From positions 1 to 31,331 of the IMG/VR virus record IMGVR_UViG_3300025299_000098: 31,331 bases of DNA. One strand, written 5' to 3'. Source of the DNA: a virus. This document shows positions 15,399 through 24,308 of the stretch, piece after piece (the first letter of the stretch is position 1; every line of letters begins with the position of its first letter). The notes under the pieces are model-generated. The model worked only from the letters and a program-made list of their open reading frames with translations, searched no databases and was not told where the DNA came from. The translations under genes were made by a program, and so were the position numbers.

Positions 15399-15988
15399 GC
15401 ATTCTTGATCCCGCCGTCGTCGCTGCCCTTGAGAGCGGGCATATTTCACGTATCGACCTGATCCGCTTCGATTTGCCCGGCAAGACGGTTGGCTATCACA
15501 GGGGCGGTCGGCCCTACACCTACAATGGGCTGACCTATCTGCCGAACCGGTTCCTTCAGCCGGGGGAGATGCGCAGCGCGCTCGGGGTGTCGGTCACAAG
15601 CCGAACCGTGCGTTTTTCGAACATCCCGGTCACAAATCCCGAGGATGCAATCGCGCGGCTCGAGCTCTACGACTACCCCAATTCTCCGGTCATCCTCACG
15701 CACCTCGCCGGTGTGCCGAACAGCGACCAGGTGCTCGGCATCCTTGCTTCCAGCATCTATGAGATCGACAACGTTCGCTATGAAAAGGGCGCGGTCGACG
15801 ATAGCGGCACCCGCACGCTCTCGGTCACAATCGAGCTGCAGCCGTCTGGTCGATCGGCGCGCGGTCAGACGCTGGTGAAGCGATCGCAGGCTGAGCAGCA
15901 GTTTGACAATGACGAAACCGACACGGGGCTCGAATACGTCGCCACGGTCGGAACGATCCCCGAGGAATGGGGACAGGTTTCGAGGTAA
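15395..15988 (+). CDS. Tail tip / baseplate hub protein (DUF2163-like)
   Basis: 197 aa, using the GTG at 15395 in a GTGA overlap with the previous stop. The opening (L-E-S-G-H-I-S-R-I-D-L-I-R-F-D near residues 11-25) and the segment around G-L-T-Y-L-P-N-R-F (residues 47-55) resemble hub proteins placed between the distal tail protein and the NlpC/P60-like gene in gene transfer agents and related phages. It is followed directly by such a peptidase-like gene. Structural role likely; exact family name is less sure. Confidence 0.7.
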   Translation: MSILDPAVVAALESGHISRIDLIRFDLPGKTVGYHRGGRPYTYNGLTYLPNRFLQPGEMRSALGVSVTSRTVRFSNIPVTNPEDAIARLELYDYPNSPVILTHLAGVPNSDQVLGILASSIYEIDNVRYEKGAVDDSGTRTLSVTIELQPSGRSARGQTLVKRSQAEQQFDNDETDTGLEYVATVGTIPEEWGQVSR

Positions 15989-15990
15989 TC

Positions 15991-16395
15991 ATGGAACGGT
16001 TTCGTATCGGATCGGCCACGCTGACGCGTGAGCTGTCGACCCCCTATGCCTATGGCTCGGCCGATTGCTTTCATCTCGGCTGCGCCATGGCGGATGCGTT
16101 GCACGGCACATCGCTCGTCGAGAAATATCGCGGCACCTACAAGACCTTGAAGGGCGCGCATATCGCGCTGCGCCGACGCGGGTTTTCGAGCCTTGTCGAT
16201 TTCTGGTCGGCTGAACTCGGTCAGGAACCGGATGGCGCCGGGTCAGCGCAATACTTCGACCTGGTCATTCTGCGACTTGCCGACGGGGCCGAGCATGTCG
16301 GCGTCTGCAACGGCCTACGCTTCACCACCAAAACCGAGAATGGCCGTTCCGATCATGGCCTTTCCGACGTCATCGCGACCTTTCATCTCGGATAG
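15991..16395 (+). CDS. NlpC/P60-like tail tip protein (DUF6950 type)
   Basis: 134 aa. The start at 15991 is preferred, with GAGGT 4 nt upstream. The motif Y-G-S-A-D-C-F-H (residues 21-28) supplies a nucleophile-like C26, and E-H-V-G-V (101-105) supplies H102, the order expected for a Cys/His peptidase fold. Tail tip NlpC/P60 proteins cut peptidoglycan peptides or plug the tip during entry. The H-V-G segment and size match the family, but activity cannot be judged because some members are inactive. Confidence 0.78.
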   Translation: MERFRIGSATLTRELSTPYAYGSADCFHLGCAMADALHGTSLVEKYRGTYKTLKGAHIALRRRGFSSLVDFWSAELGQEPDGAGSAQYFDLVILRLADGAEHVGVCNGLRFTTKTENGRSDHGLSDVIATFHLG

Positions 16396-16402
16396 TTCCT
16401 AA

Positions 16403-19400
16403 ATGGCAATCTTCTCTGCAATCGGCACGCTGCTGGCGGGCACGGCGACGTTGTCGCTGTTCGGTGCGTCTATTTCTGTCGCGAAGCTGATTGGTGGCGC
16501 TCTGGCTTTTGGCACCAAATTCGCCTTCTCGAAAGCGACTCAGCCGAAGAAGCAGAAGTTCACTGCCGTTCAAGGGCAGGTCCAGATGGGCGGTGACGTT
16601 CCTGCCGGCTCGCTCTTCGGCACTGGCAAGACGAAGGGACATCGCGCCTATTACGCCAAGTGGGACAAAGGCAACAAGATGAATGCCGATGTCTTCATCC
16701 TGGCGAACGGCTGGTGCGATGGACTGGAGCCGTACGTCTATATGTTCGGCTCCAAGGCCAACCTCATTGCGAAGCCTGTGGTTGGCGGAGAGGCCGCGCG
16801 CTACTTCGTCGAAGGCTACATTGATGGCGACGGCAATAGCTCGATCGATATTCGCTTTTATGACGGTCGACCGGGGCAGGTGGCTGATGCCGAGCTTGTC
16901 TCAAAGACGGCGGCTCTGGGCAACTCGTGGAAGAACACCAGCCGCCTGAGTGGCATCTGTTACGTCGTCGTCTACCGGTACTATCATCTCAAGTTCTTCC
17001 GTGATGCGGGCAGGGGGCGGCCGGATTTTGAATGGGTGTTGCGCGGACTTCGTGAATACGATCCGACGAAAGATTCAACGGTCGCGGGCGGCAACGGCCC
17101 GCAGCGGATCAATGATCGCTCGACCTGGGTGCACACGCTCAATCCGGCTATCCATCGCCTCAATTATCAGCTTGGGCTTCGAGGTCTGCGCTCTGGTCGC
17201 TCGATCGTGGGCGAGGGCAAGAGCCTCGGCCAACTCGATCTCGCGTCCTATTTCACGGCCATCAACTATTGCCGCACGCTGAGGAAGGGAAAGCCGGTCT
17301 ATCAGTGTTCGCTTTGGGTGGACGGTGATACCGACCATACCGAAGCGCTGTCTGCCTTCGATGACGCGATGGCGGGTTATGGCGTCAACAGGCGCGGCCT
17401 TTCCGGCGTCATCGTCGGCGCGCCGCAGATCCCTGTTCTCGACATCACGCCGCAGGACATACCGGCGAAGCGCGCTAAGCAGAAGCAGCTCCGCAAGTCG
17501 GCCTTTGCGCTCTACAACCATCTATCCGGCCAGTTCACCTCTCCGGATGCTATGTGGAATCCGGAAAGTCTGAAGACAGTGGTCGTCAATGCGGACGTTG
17601 CCGCCGACAAGCGCCCGCGGCAGACGTCCAACGACTTCCTTCAGGTGCACGACGCCGACGTCGCTCAATATCTGCTCAACATCCGCTATCGCCAGAACCG
17701 CAAGGGTGGCACGGCGACGGTCCCCGTCAGCCGTCGCGTGGGCTTTGCAGTGCAGGAAGGTGAATGGGTCACCTACGAAGGCAAGACCTGGATGGTCGCG
17801 GAATGGCGGCTCTCGGAGCAGTTCGAAGGCACACTCGAACTCACCGAGGCGGGCGCCGACATCTATGACGACGCCGACATCGCGCCGGGTCCGATCGTCA
17901 TTCCGCCCTTAGCGCCGATCAATCCGTCGCAGTTGTCGGTCATTCAGAATTTTGGTGTGGTGACCGACGTTATCGCTGGCGCCAGTGGCAGCCAGGTCCC
18001 GTGCCTGCGCTTCACCTGGACCCCGCCAGAAGATCCGACCATCGTCTCGGTCAACATCACTTATCAGATCGTGGGCGACACTCAGACCTTTAGCGATGTG
18101 TCGAATGACCCTGAGAGCGGGCTGAAGCTGACGACGGACAACGTGGTCTCGGGTAAGGCCTACCGTGCGAAGGCGACGATCACGACGAACCCGGATCGGT
18201 TCCGGACGGAAACGCCGTGGGTGACGACTGCCGCTCCGACCGGCAATTTGAGCGTACTCGACAACTCGATCACCGCCACGAAGATAGCGGACGCCGCCGT
18301 TACGGCCGACAAGATCATGAACGAGGCGATCACCAGCATTAAGCTGGCGGCCGAGGCGGTCACGACAGCGAAGATCCAGGTCGGTGCGATCGACGCGCTG
18401 CGCCTTGCCGACAACTCGGTTGTGGCGAATAAGATCGCCAACGCGGCGGTGACCGGCGCGAAGATCGCGGACGCGGCAATCACCGGCACCAAGATCGTCG
18501 ATCTTGCCATTACCGAGACGAAGATTGCCAACGATGCGATCTCGACCCCCAAGCTGCAGGCACTCGCGGTCTCGGCCGACAAGCTGCAGGCGAACTCGGT
18601 CACGGCCGGCAAGATCGCGGCGAACGCCGTCACCGCAACGGCGCTTGCGGCGGACTCTGTCACAGCACGCTCGCTGGTCCTGACGGACTTCTCCAACATC
18701 GCGGACAACGGCTGGCAGCAAGGCACGCTCGACGGCTGGTCGACGAGCTTCATGCAGGAGTTCGTGCTTGCGGCGGCGGCCGGCGATCAGGCCGGCTGGC
18801 GGATGCGAAGCATTGGCCGCGATCAAGCGGTCTCGCAGTGGATCGCTTGTACGCCCGGTGAGCAATATTACTTGGAGGCGTGGGTCTATCAAACCGATGC
18901 GTCGCCGGCCAACCTCTACTGGTTCGCCTGGGATGCGACGGGCGTGAGCTGGACGGGCCAAGCGATAGCCACCACCAATCTCAAGAACCAATGGGTCCGT
19001 CTTCGCGGGATCGCGACAGTGCCCGCCGGCAAAGTGCGAATTGCGATGGCACTTACGACCGATCGGACGGCAGGGGTCGGAACTGAAACCTACTGGACGA
19101 AGCCGGTCATGCGACGCGCCTCGGGCGCAGAGCTGATCGTCGATGGCGCCATTCTTGCGAAGCATCTTTCAGTCGGTTCGGGGAAAAATATGCTTCCGAA
19201 CACGGAAAACTATGGCTTCACCCAGGATTGGTCCTATTGGAACCAGAACGGCATCGCCAACCGCCAATGGAGCTATCGCTCGGACGGAGATACTTGGGCG
19301 CTGGCGGGGCAACCGGTCACGATCGTGTTGGAGCAGACCGATGCGAATGCCGATTTTTCCGCACAGCAGTGGACTTGCGATCGACGCATCCCGGTAAAGG

Positions 19401-20569
19401 CCGGAGTGCGGTACGAGGCGTTTGCCTTTTTCGGTTCTCACCGGTGCCAGCATTTCGTGGGAATATCTTTTTCCGACAGCGCCGGGGTTTGGATTTCAGA
19501 GGCAAGTACTGGCTGGATCAATGAGCAAGTTCAGATCAGCAATGGCAAGGCGCTGACGGGCTATGCACAAGCTGGCGTCTTCGCGATCGCACCCGCCAAT
19601 GCAGCCACCGCGATGTTCTTTGTTCGGAAATCCGCGACCCTACCCGGCCAAGCGAATAGCTACATGCACATGGTCAGGCCGTACTTCGGCGAGGCATACC
19701 CCAACCAGACGCAATTCTCGCCTTGGGAGCCGGGTGGTATCACCACGATCGGTGCGGATTATATCCGAACGGGCGCCGTCATTGCCGGAAAGATCGCCGC
19801 GAACGCGGTCACCGCCGGAACGATCGCGGCCGGCGCGGTGACGGCAGAGAAGATCGCCGCGAGCGCAGTGACGGCCGACAAGATTGCCGCCAACTCGATC
19901 GGCGCGGTCCACATCGCTGCGAACTCCATCACGGCGAGCAAGCTCGTCCTGACGGACTTCTCCAACATTGTCGACAACGGTTGGCAGCGGGGCACGCTGG
20001 AGGCGTGGTTTACCCAGAACCAGCAAGCCTTTTACTTCGGCCCGAACGAGCAAGGCGGGGACGCGGCCGGATACATCCTGCAAACTCTTGGCCGAGATTG
20101 CGCGACCTCGCAGCGAACCGCTTGCTCGCCGGGAGAAGCCTACTTCTTCGACGCTTGGGTCTACAATACGGACGCCAGTCGCGCGAACCTCTACGCGATT
20201 TTCACGGACGGCAACGATGGCGCCCATACGTGGTGGGCCGCGACGGGAACTGACGTCAAAAACGCTTGGGTCAGACTTCAGGGCCGGCTGACCGTACCGG
20301 CTGGCAAGGCGTTCATCCGGATGTTGTTGCAGGTTGATCGGACGGCCGGAACAGGTTCATCCACATTTTGGTCAAAGCCGGTCATGCGTCGCGCCGCGAA
20401 TGCCGAGCTGATCGTCGACGGGGCCGTCACCGCGAACAAGCTGAACGTGAACAGCCTTTCAGCTATCTCCGCGAACTTCGGCGACGCCTACTTCTCCGGC
20501 ATCGCCCGAAGCGTCAACGGCAAGCTCCTGTTGGACTTCAACAACGGCGGCATCGAGGTATTCACCTGA
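16403..20569 (+). CDS. Tail tip attachment protein (J-like) with repeat-rich receptor-facing half
   Basis: 1388 aa. Residues 1 to about 35 are hydrophobic. About 50-500 form the conserved hub part of J-like proteins. A fibronectin-like segment lies around 505-610. Residues about 617-757 hold some thirteen decapeptide repeats of the type x-A-V-T-A-x-K-I-A-x, and a shorter block sits at about 1126-1180. After each block comes a copy of the same ~160-residue ligand-binding-like domain (758-917 and 1181-1347). A different carbohydrate-binding-like domain starting K-N-M-L-P-N (about 928-1120) lies between them. The protein forms the central tip and likely touches the host receptor. No clear ribosome binding site is seen; coupling with the gene ending 7 nt upstream is likely. 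Confidence 0.88.
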   Translation: MAIFSAIGTLLAGTATLSLFGASISVAKLIGGALAFGTKFAFSKATQPKKQKFTAVQGQVQMGGDVPAGSLFGTGKTKGHRAYYAKWDKGNKMNADVFILANGWCDGLEPYVYMFGSKANLIAKPVVGGEAARYFVEGYIDGDGNSSIDIRFYDGRPGQVADAELVSKTAALGNSWKNTSRLSGICYVVVYRYYHLKFFRDAGRGRPDFEWVLRGLREYDPTKDSTVAGGNGPQRINDRSTWVHTLNPAIHRLNYQLGLRGLRSGRSIVGEGKSLGQLDLASYFTAINYCRTLRKGKPVYQCSLWVDGDTDHTEALSAFDDAMAGYGVNRRGLSGVIVGAPQIPVLDITPQDIPAKRAKQKQLRKSAFALYNHLSGQFTSPDAMWNPESLKTVVVNADVAADKRPRQTSNDFLQVHDADVAQYLLNIRYRQNRKGGTATVPVSRRVGFAVQEGEWVTYEGKTWMVAEWRLSEQFEGTLELTEAGADIYDDADIAPGPIVIPPLAPINPSQLSVIQNFGVVTDVIAGASGSQVPCLRFTWTPPEDPTIVSVNITYQIVGDTQTFSDVSNDPESGLKLTTDNVVSGKAYRAKATITTNPDRFRTETPWVTTAAPTGNLSVLDNSITATKIADAAVTADKIMNEAITSIKLAAEAVTTAKIQVGAIDALRLADNSVVANKIANAAVTGAKIADAAITGTKIVDLAITETKIANDAISTPKLQALAVSADKLQANSVTAGKIAANAVTATALAADSVTARSLVLTDFSNIADNGWQQGTLDGWSTSFMQEFVLAAAAGDQAGWRMRSIGRDQAVSQWIACTPGEQYYLEAWVYQTDASPANLYWFAWDATGVSWTGQAIATTNLKNQWVRLRGIATVPAGKVRIAMALTTDRTAGVGTETYWTKPVMRRASGAELIVDGAILAKHLSVGSGKNMLPNTENYGFTQDWSYWNQNGIANRQWSYRSDGDTWALAGQPVTIVLEQTDANADFSAQQWTCDRRIPVKAGVRYEAFAFFGSHRCQHFVGISFSDSAGVWISEASTGWINEQVQISNGKALTGYAQAGVFAIAPANAATAMFFVRKSATLPGQANSYMHMVRPYFGEAYPNQTQFSPWEPGGITTIGADYIRTGAVIAGKIAANAVTAGTIAAGAVTAEKIAASAVTADKIAANSIGAVHIAANSITASKLVLTDFSNIVDNGWQRGTLEAWFTQNQQAFYFGPNEQGGDAAGYILQTLGRDCATSQRTACSPGEAYFFDAWVYNTDASRANLYAIFTDGNDGAHTWWAATGTDVKNAWVRLQGRLTVPAGKAFIRMLLQVDRTAGTGSSTFWSKPVMRRAANAELIVDGAVTANKLNVNSLSAISANFGDAYFSGIARSVNGKLLLDFNNGGIEVFT
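18674..19155 (+). repeat. Duplicated tip-protein domain, copy 1
   Basis: Encodes residues 758-917 of the tip protein, beginning L-V-L-T-D-F-S-N-I-A-D-N-G-W and ending G-A-E-L-I-V-D-G-A. It matches copy 2 at 19943-20440 at protein level and, in the first ~60 bases, closely at DNA level. A jelly-roll, carbohydrate-binding fold is inferred from the pattern A-W-V-Y then V-R-L-x-G-x-x-T-V-P-A-G-K. Confidence 0.8.
19943..20440 (+). repeat. Duplicated tip-protein domain, copy 2
   Basis: Encodes residues 1181-1347 and begins L-V-L-T-D-F-S-N-I-V-D-N-G-W. It shares the W-V-Y-x-T-D-A-S, V-P-A-G-K and K-P-V-M-R-R-A landmarks with copy 1. The ends are better conserved than the middle, where the surface loops expected to contact ligand differ. 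Confidence 0.8.
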
Positions 20570-22098
20570 TGGCGAGGATCCGGATCGGCAACGACTACAC
20601 CGGCGCCGGTGCGCTGAAGATCATGAAAAGCAACGCCGACGATCCCTATTCGACGCCGGATAGTGAGCGCTGGAAGTTCCTCTACAACAGCAAGTTCGGC
20701 ATTCAGGCGAGCTTGTGCGACATCTGGGTCGTCAACACGTTCCAGGCGGGCAACGGCGTCACCTACTATCCGCCCGGAAGCAATGCGGCGACATTCACTT
20801 ACATGTCTCTCACCGTTGCGCAGGGAACGCTTTGGGGCTTTCGCAACTCGGCGTTCCCGACGCTCCGCTACAATGTCCCGCTATTCGACGTGAAGGCGAA
20901 GAAGGGCGGCGGCAGCAACGTCTACAATCAACAGATGGTCGCCTGGACCGACAACGGGGAATACTACCACGGTCAGGGTGGTTATTACGCCGTGGGGAAT
21001 TACGCCCAGATGGGATGGGCGGAGAACATGGTTCTCAACAACAATCTGGGGAACTTCGCCTACGGGATGCCGATCATCGTCACGCCGAATGACGGTATCG
21101 ATGCATTCAACAAATTCCGATCACGCGACAAGCGTCTGATTGTCTGGAATTTGCCGGGGAACAATGTCGCTCCGGATGATGCTCCTGTCTTGGCGCCGAA
21201 CGGGACCAAGACCATCAAGATCACCTCAACTGAAACGAAGATCGCCAAGCCGGGGTACAACGTCGACACCGCGACGCCTCAACAGATGGCTTTCGACCTC
21301 TCGAAAATGCCGGTGAAGGTGATCGCGGCGGCTGACATCGCGCTGCCGGCCGGCGTGAGCTACTACAACACCGGAATTCCCCTCCCGGACACTGTCGTGC
21401 TCGACGTTCATTTCTACGACAGCGCGACGATCATGTATCCGTCCAACCCGCAAGTGCTCGATTTCGGCGCCGAGTACTGGTTCGACGGGACGAACATCGG
21501 TTTCAACGCAACAAAGGCAATGCGCGCCCGGTTCATGCTCTATCTTGAGGATACGAGCGCGCCGACGGGCGGAAGCAATAAGCCCCTTCGGAAATTCACC
21601 GAGGGTGGCGTGGACGTCGTCCAGATCCTGCGTCCAGGCTCCGCCGACCCGCCGTCATGGGCTGACATCATTGTCGATAGTCGGCGCCCGCAAGTCCAGA
21701 TACTGGCGCAAGGGTACTTCACTTTCGGCGCCGGCAATGGCGTCATCACGGACATTCCCTTTGATGGGACGGGCATGTTCCCGATGGTGAAGTACCTCAC
21801 GCATCACGGCGCCGGAAACGGTGCGAGCCTCGGACAGACCAACCTGCCGATGTCGTGGAGCGCGATGTGGCGCCTGCCGTTCGTGAAGCGGCTGAAGTAC
21901 ATCTACAACGGCAACCAGGCGCACGCCGGGGAAAGCACCTATTGCGAGCTGACGGGCAACAATGCCCGGTTTGTCACCTTCGCCGGCAACGTCGGCGATT
22001 ACTACAATCGCAACGACAGTCCCGGTACGTGGCGCACCTCCGGCGCCTACGCGCCCGTTGGCATCCGCTACTTCATTTTCGGCATCCCCCAACCCTAA
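20569..22098 (+). CDS. Putative tail fibre / receptor-binding protein, 509 aa
   Basis: The ATG at 20569 overlaps the stop of the tip gene (TGATG). The 509-aa protein begins M-A-R-I-R-I-G-N-D-Y-T-G and is rich in aromatic, Asn and Gly residues with alternating beta patterns, no coiled coil and no signal peptide. This composition, together with its site between the tip protein and the last tail genes, suggests a side fibre or distal receptor-binding subunit. I see no enzymatic motif. Such genes vary quickly, so database hits may be limited to close relatives. Confidence 0.65.
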   Translation: MARIRIGNDYTGAGALKIMKSNADDPYSTPDSERWKFLYNSKFGIQASLCDIWVVNTFQAGNGVTYYPPGSNAATFTYMSLTVAQGTLWGFRNSAFPTLRYNVPLFDVKAKKGGGSNVYNQQMVAWTDNGEYYHGQGGYYAVGNYAQMGWAENMVLNNNLGNFAYGMPIIVTPNDGIDAFNKFRSRDKRLIVWNLPGNNVAPDDAPVLAPNGTKTIKITSTETKIAKPGYNVDTATPQQMAFDLSKMPVKVIAAADIALPAGVSYYNTGIPLPDTVVLDVHFYDSATIMYPSNPQVLDFGAEYWFDGTNIGFNATKAMRARFMLYLEDTSAPTGGSNKPLRKFTEGGVDVVQILRPGSADPPSWADIIVDSRRPQVQILAQGYFTFGAGNGVITDIPFDGTGMFPMVKYLTHHGAGNGASLGQTNLPMSWSAMWRLPFVKRLKYIYNGNQAHAGESTYCELTGNNARFVTFAGNVGDYYNRNDSPGTWRTSGAYAPVGIRYFIFGIPQP

Positions 22099-22110
22099 GA
22101 GGACACCCGC

Positions 22111-22794
22111 ATGTACAGCATCGAAAACAGCTACAACCCGATGATGGAGGCGCTTCACGCGGCGATGGCGGCCGGGACCATCCATCGCTCGATGGCCGCC
22201 ACCGCATGGTGGCTCGGTCGCCAGCAGATCATGAACGAGCGCGAATACTGGTTCCAGGTCGCCGGCCGGGTCACATCTATGCTCCCGGCCGCCGATCGAG
22301 ACGCGATCGTTGCGCAGCTCGGCAAGCAAGAAGACGCCTATGTCGATAACCCGATCTCGGATTGGCCGGTTCTGCCCCCAGCGCTGGCGGGCCTGTTCAC
22401 CTCCTGGGACCCCGTCCAGCCCGCTCCGGATCTTGTCGCGTTGCGGGCTGACGCTGTCCGCAAGGTCGATCGAGAAGCCGAGAAGTATCGGCGGAATTTC
22501 ATCACGCCCGGCTCCGGCCAAGTCATGGCCTACCAGCAGAAGCTTGCTGAGGCGCGCGCGGCTGTGGCCGACCCGCCGGCAGCCGAAAGCGAGATCCCGC
22601 ACATCGTCGCAGAGGCGGCGATCGACAGCGTCACGGTCGAGGTCAAGGCCAGCGAGATCATCGCTACCTTCGTGCAGTGGCAGAACGTATCGGCCGAGAT
22701 CGAGGCTAAACGCCTCGGCGCAAAGAAGGCCATAGCCGAGGCGGCCACGATCGAGGCGATCAACGCTGCCGCAAACGTCAACTATGGAGCCTGA
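22111..22794 (+). CDS. Tail-fibre-associated protein, 227 aa
   Basis: Preceded by AGAGGA 7 nt before the ATG at 22111. Residues 1-80 are helical and Trp-rich. The middle carries F-I-T-P-G-S-G-Q-V-M-A-Y-Q-Q-K (about 129-143), a motif I associate with proteins encoded next to tail fibre genes in many phages. The C-terminal third is Ala/Glu-rich helix. It may be a fibre assembly factor or a minor tail component; the sequence does not decide. Confidence 0.6.
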   Translation: MYSIENSYNPMMEALHAAMAAGTIHRSMAATAWWLGRQQIMNEREYWFQVAGRVTSMLPAADRDAIVAQLGKQEDAYVDNPISDWPVLPPALAGLFTSWDPVQPAPDLVALRADAVRKVDREAEKYRRNFITPGSGQVMAYQQKLAEARAAVADPPAAESEIPHIVAEAAIDSVTVEVKASEIIATFVQWQNVSAEIEAKRLGAKKAIAEAATIEAINAAANVNYGA

Positions 22795-22795
22795 A

Positions 22796-23029
22796 ATGTC
22801 CTCACTTGCAGCATCCCTGAAGAAACAACTGGCGCTCGCCCACGAAGAGAATGAACGACATGCGAACAGCCTGGACACAGTGGTGGCAGCGCTGAATGAG
22901 ACCCTGACGGCGTTGGAGAGCCACGATCCGGATTTTGTCGCCGGCATGCGTGCGCGCTTCGGCGTGGCACGGGTGACCCCGCAGTCGGGTGTGGTTGGGG
23001 CCCTGACGGCGATATCAGACGAAGCCTAA
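22796..23029 (+). CDS. Small helical protein, 77 aa, end of the late operon
   Basis: The ATG at 22796 follows GGAG (22785-22788) and lies 1 nt after the previous stop. Residues 1-45 form one charged amphipathic helix suited to a coiled coil (L-K-K-Q-L-A-L-A-H-E-E-N-E). The rest includes D-P-D-F-V-A-G-M-R-A-R-F, a form seen in short phage proteins of unknown role. It is the last plus-strand structural-region gene before the minus-strand small genes. Confidence 0.62.
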   Translation: MSSLAASLKKQLALAHEENERHANSLDTVVAALNETLTALESHDPDFVAGMRARFGVARVTPQSGVVGALTAISDEA

Positions 23030-23044
23030 AGGGAGTCTAGCTTC

Positions 23045-23257
23045 TCAAGCGTTCTGCCTGTGCCACGTGTCAATCGCTTCGCACAGAAACTTACGAAATG
23101 GGTGAATGAACAGTGGGCTTGCCGCGCCGTCTGGGGAAAATCGATACAGCGCGTCGGTCTCGTCAGTATCCCAAGTACCCAGAAACTCGCCGTCGTCGGT
23201 AACGACAGAACCGTCGTCAAGCAGATTAACGCGGTATCGCGGCTTTGCGGAATCCAT
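23045..23257 (-). CDS. Small protein, 70 aa, unknown function
   Basis: The start at 23257 follows GGAG with a 6-nt gap on the minus strand; a TTG at 23269 overlaps that site and is less likely. The product is acidic and aromatic-rich (L-L-D-D-G-S-V-V-T-D-D-G-E-F-L-G-T-W), with no membrane segment. It lies 12 nt downstream of the 40-aa membrane protein gene, so the two probably form an operon. It converges with the late operon, 15 nt from its end. Function not recognised. Confidence 0.68.
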   Translation of the reverse strand: MDSAKPRYRVNLLDDGSVVTDDGEFLGTWDTDETDALYRFSPDGAASPLFIHPFRKFLCEAIDTWHRQNA

Positions 23258-23269
23258 CTCTGTCTCCAA

Positions 23270-23392
23270 TCAGATCGCTCGCGTCACCACTTGGGCTGCG
23301 ACCGATACCAGTAAAGCCGCCAGTGCGACGGCCGTTCCAAATCGTACGATCTTCATCCGGCGCCTGCGAGCGCCATCCCAATCATAGCCCAT
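23270..23392 (-). CDS. 40-aa membrane protein, YDW family copy 1
   Basis: A very short gene with AGGGGGAG just before its tandem ATGs (23395 and 23392). The second is chosen because it aligns with the paralogue at 25846-25953. The product starts M-G-Y-D-W-D, has four arginines (residues 9-12), then a hydrophobic helix (about 18-36), so a single-pass, cytoplasmic N-terminus topology fits the positive-inside rule. The shared pattern with the second copy, plus a ribosome binding site in both, makes chance unlikely. Function unknown. Confidence 0.7.
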   Translation of the reverse strand: MGYDWDGARRRRMKIVRFGTAVALAALLVSVAAQVVTRAI

Positions 23393-23534
23393 CATGCTCC
23401 CCCCTGAACGAGAGCAACCTTGCGTCCGTGCTTGTGGCGCTGGACAAATACGGGAGCAAGGTAGACGTGAGGCTTGAATGAAGGGAAATTTCAGCTGTAG
23501 ATAGCGCCGTCTGTGAATTCGAACGCTCAGACGG

Positions 23535-23571
23535 GGCCCTCTTCTCTTATTCGTAGGAGAAGGGGCCTTTT
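23535..23571 (+). terminator. Intrinsic terminator, plus strand
   Basis: GGCCC-T-CTTCTC (23535-23546) pairs with GAGAAGGGGCC (23557-23567) around a 10-nt loop, with one mismatch or bulge, followed by TTTTGC. It likely ends read-through transcripts from the late operon before the lysis region. Confidence 0.7.
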
Positions 23572-23624
23572 GCGTTTCGGAGCGCGCTCGTCACGACCTG
23601 GCCGCGTGCTTTGAACAGGACCTC

Positions 23625-23963
23625 TCAGTATGAAGATGGCCAACCAGCTCGAATTCGTATGCGACCTTGGACCGGGCCACTTTCGATCAATGACAAGGGA
23701 TTGTTGACCGGATCCCAGAGGATCGCATCTAGAAGCCGCGTTACCTCCTCTTCGATCCCTCTGCTTGCCACCTCGTACTCAAATACAAGATGTTGATCTG
23801 GTTGTTCTGCTTCTCGCAGTTCTTCTAACCGTTCGGCGGCGAGTGCATACGCCTCGAAAAGGTCATTCAGCTCCGCCGGGCAGACATCAGCTTCGAGCGC
23901 TCGTCGAAATTTCGGCAGTCTCACCCATAAACGGCGCCGCCCCAGTTCCCTGAGTTTTTGCAT
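23625..23963 (-). CDS. Hypothetical protein, 112 aa
   Basis: The ATG at 23963 is preceded by GGGAGAGGAAA. The protein is charged and mostly helical, with a basic N-terminus (R-E-L-G-R-R-R-L-W-V-R-L) and a heptad-like stretch at about 35-60 (A-L-A-A-E-R-L-E-E-L-R-E-A-E). It is not similar to anything I recognise. It is isolated on the minus strand between the late operon terminator and the lysis genes, so it may be another moron. Confidence 0.62.
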   Translation of the reverse strand: MQKLRELGRRRLWVRLPKFRRALEADVCPAELNDLFEAYALAAERLEELREAEQPDQHLVFEYEVASRGIEEEVTRLLDAILWDPVNNPLSLIESGPVQGRIRIRAGWPSSY

Positions 23964-24308
23964 TTTCCTCTCCCATTTCAGTGCAATCTAAGGTGGCGCT
24001 GCCAAGGAAGAGTTAAATCAATATTTCAATTGCGAGCGACCTCGGTAAACGACGAGCTCACTTGTCCTGCCGAGCTTCGCCGCGTTGGCCCGACGGCAAA
24101 ACCGCAGCCCCGGGGTCTATGGGGCTGCGGTTCTGAGTGCCAGTTGTAACGTGCAGGGACAATGGCAACCGACCATAGATTGCGGGGGAGCGGGTTAATT
24201 TAGCCTTTCCACGCGGACGTGATCTTTGGAGCCCTTCAAAGCCGTTGCCGCGTCTCCCGTTGCTTTTCAGTCTTTCTACAACCTGTCCCTTTGAGAAGTA
24301 TTTTCAAG
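23964..24308. other. 345-bp gap before the lysis genes
   Basis: No convincing gene. It holds an AT-richer patch (24010-24035), a strong hairpin (24100-24132) and, just before the endolysin ATG, an imperfect inverted repeat (TTGAGAA-gta-TTTTCAA, 24291-24307). It probably contains the promoter of the lysis module, but I could not pick one. Confidence 0.5.
24100..24132. terminator. Perfect 12-bp hairpin upstream of the lysis genes
   Basis: AACCGCAGCCCC (24100-24111) pairs fully with 24121-24132 around a 9-nt loop. On the minus strand the stem runs into TTTTGCC; on the plus strand it is followed by CTGAG, so a terminator would be stronger on the minus strand. It could also mark the 3' end of an upstream plus-strand RNA. 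Confidence 0.5.

Noticed and set aside
17909-22947. Long minus-strand open frames opposite the tip and fibre genes (17909-19165, 21655-22947)
   Set aside because: Antisense shadows; the repeat structure mirrors the decapeptide repeats of the real protein on the plus strand.
23406-23481. Plus-strand peptide ending L-A-S-V-L-V-A-L-D-K-Y-G-S-K-V-D-V, like the C-terminus of an antitoxin
   Set aside because: Only about 25 residues, with no start or upstream domain; at best a gene remnant, and it could be chance.
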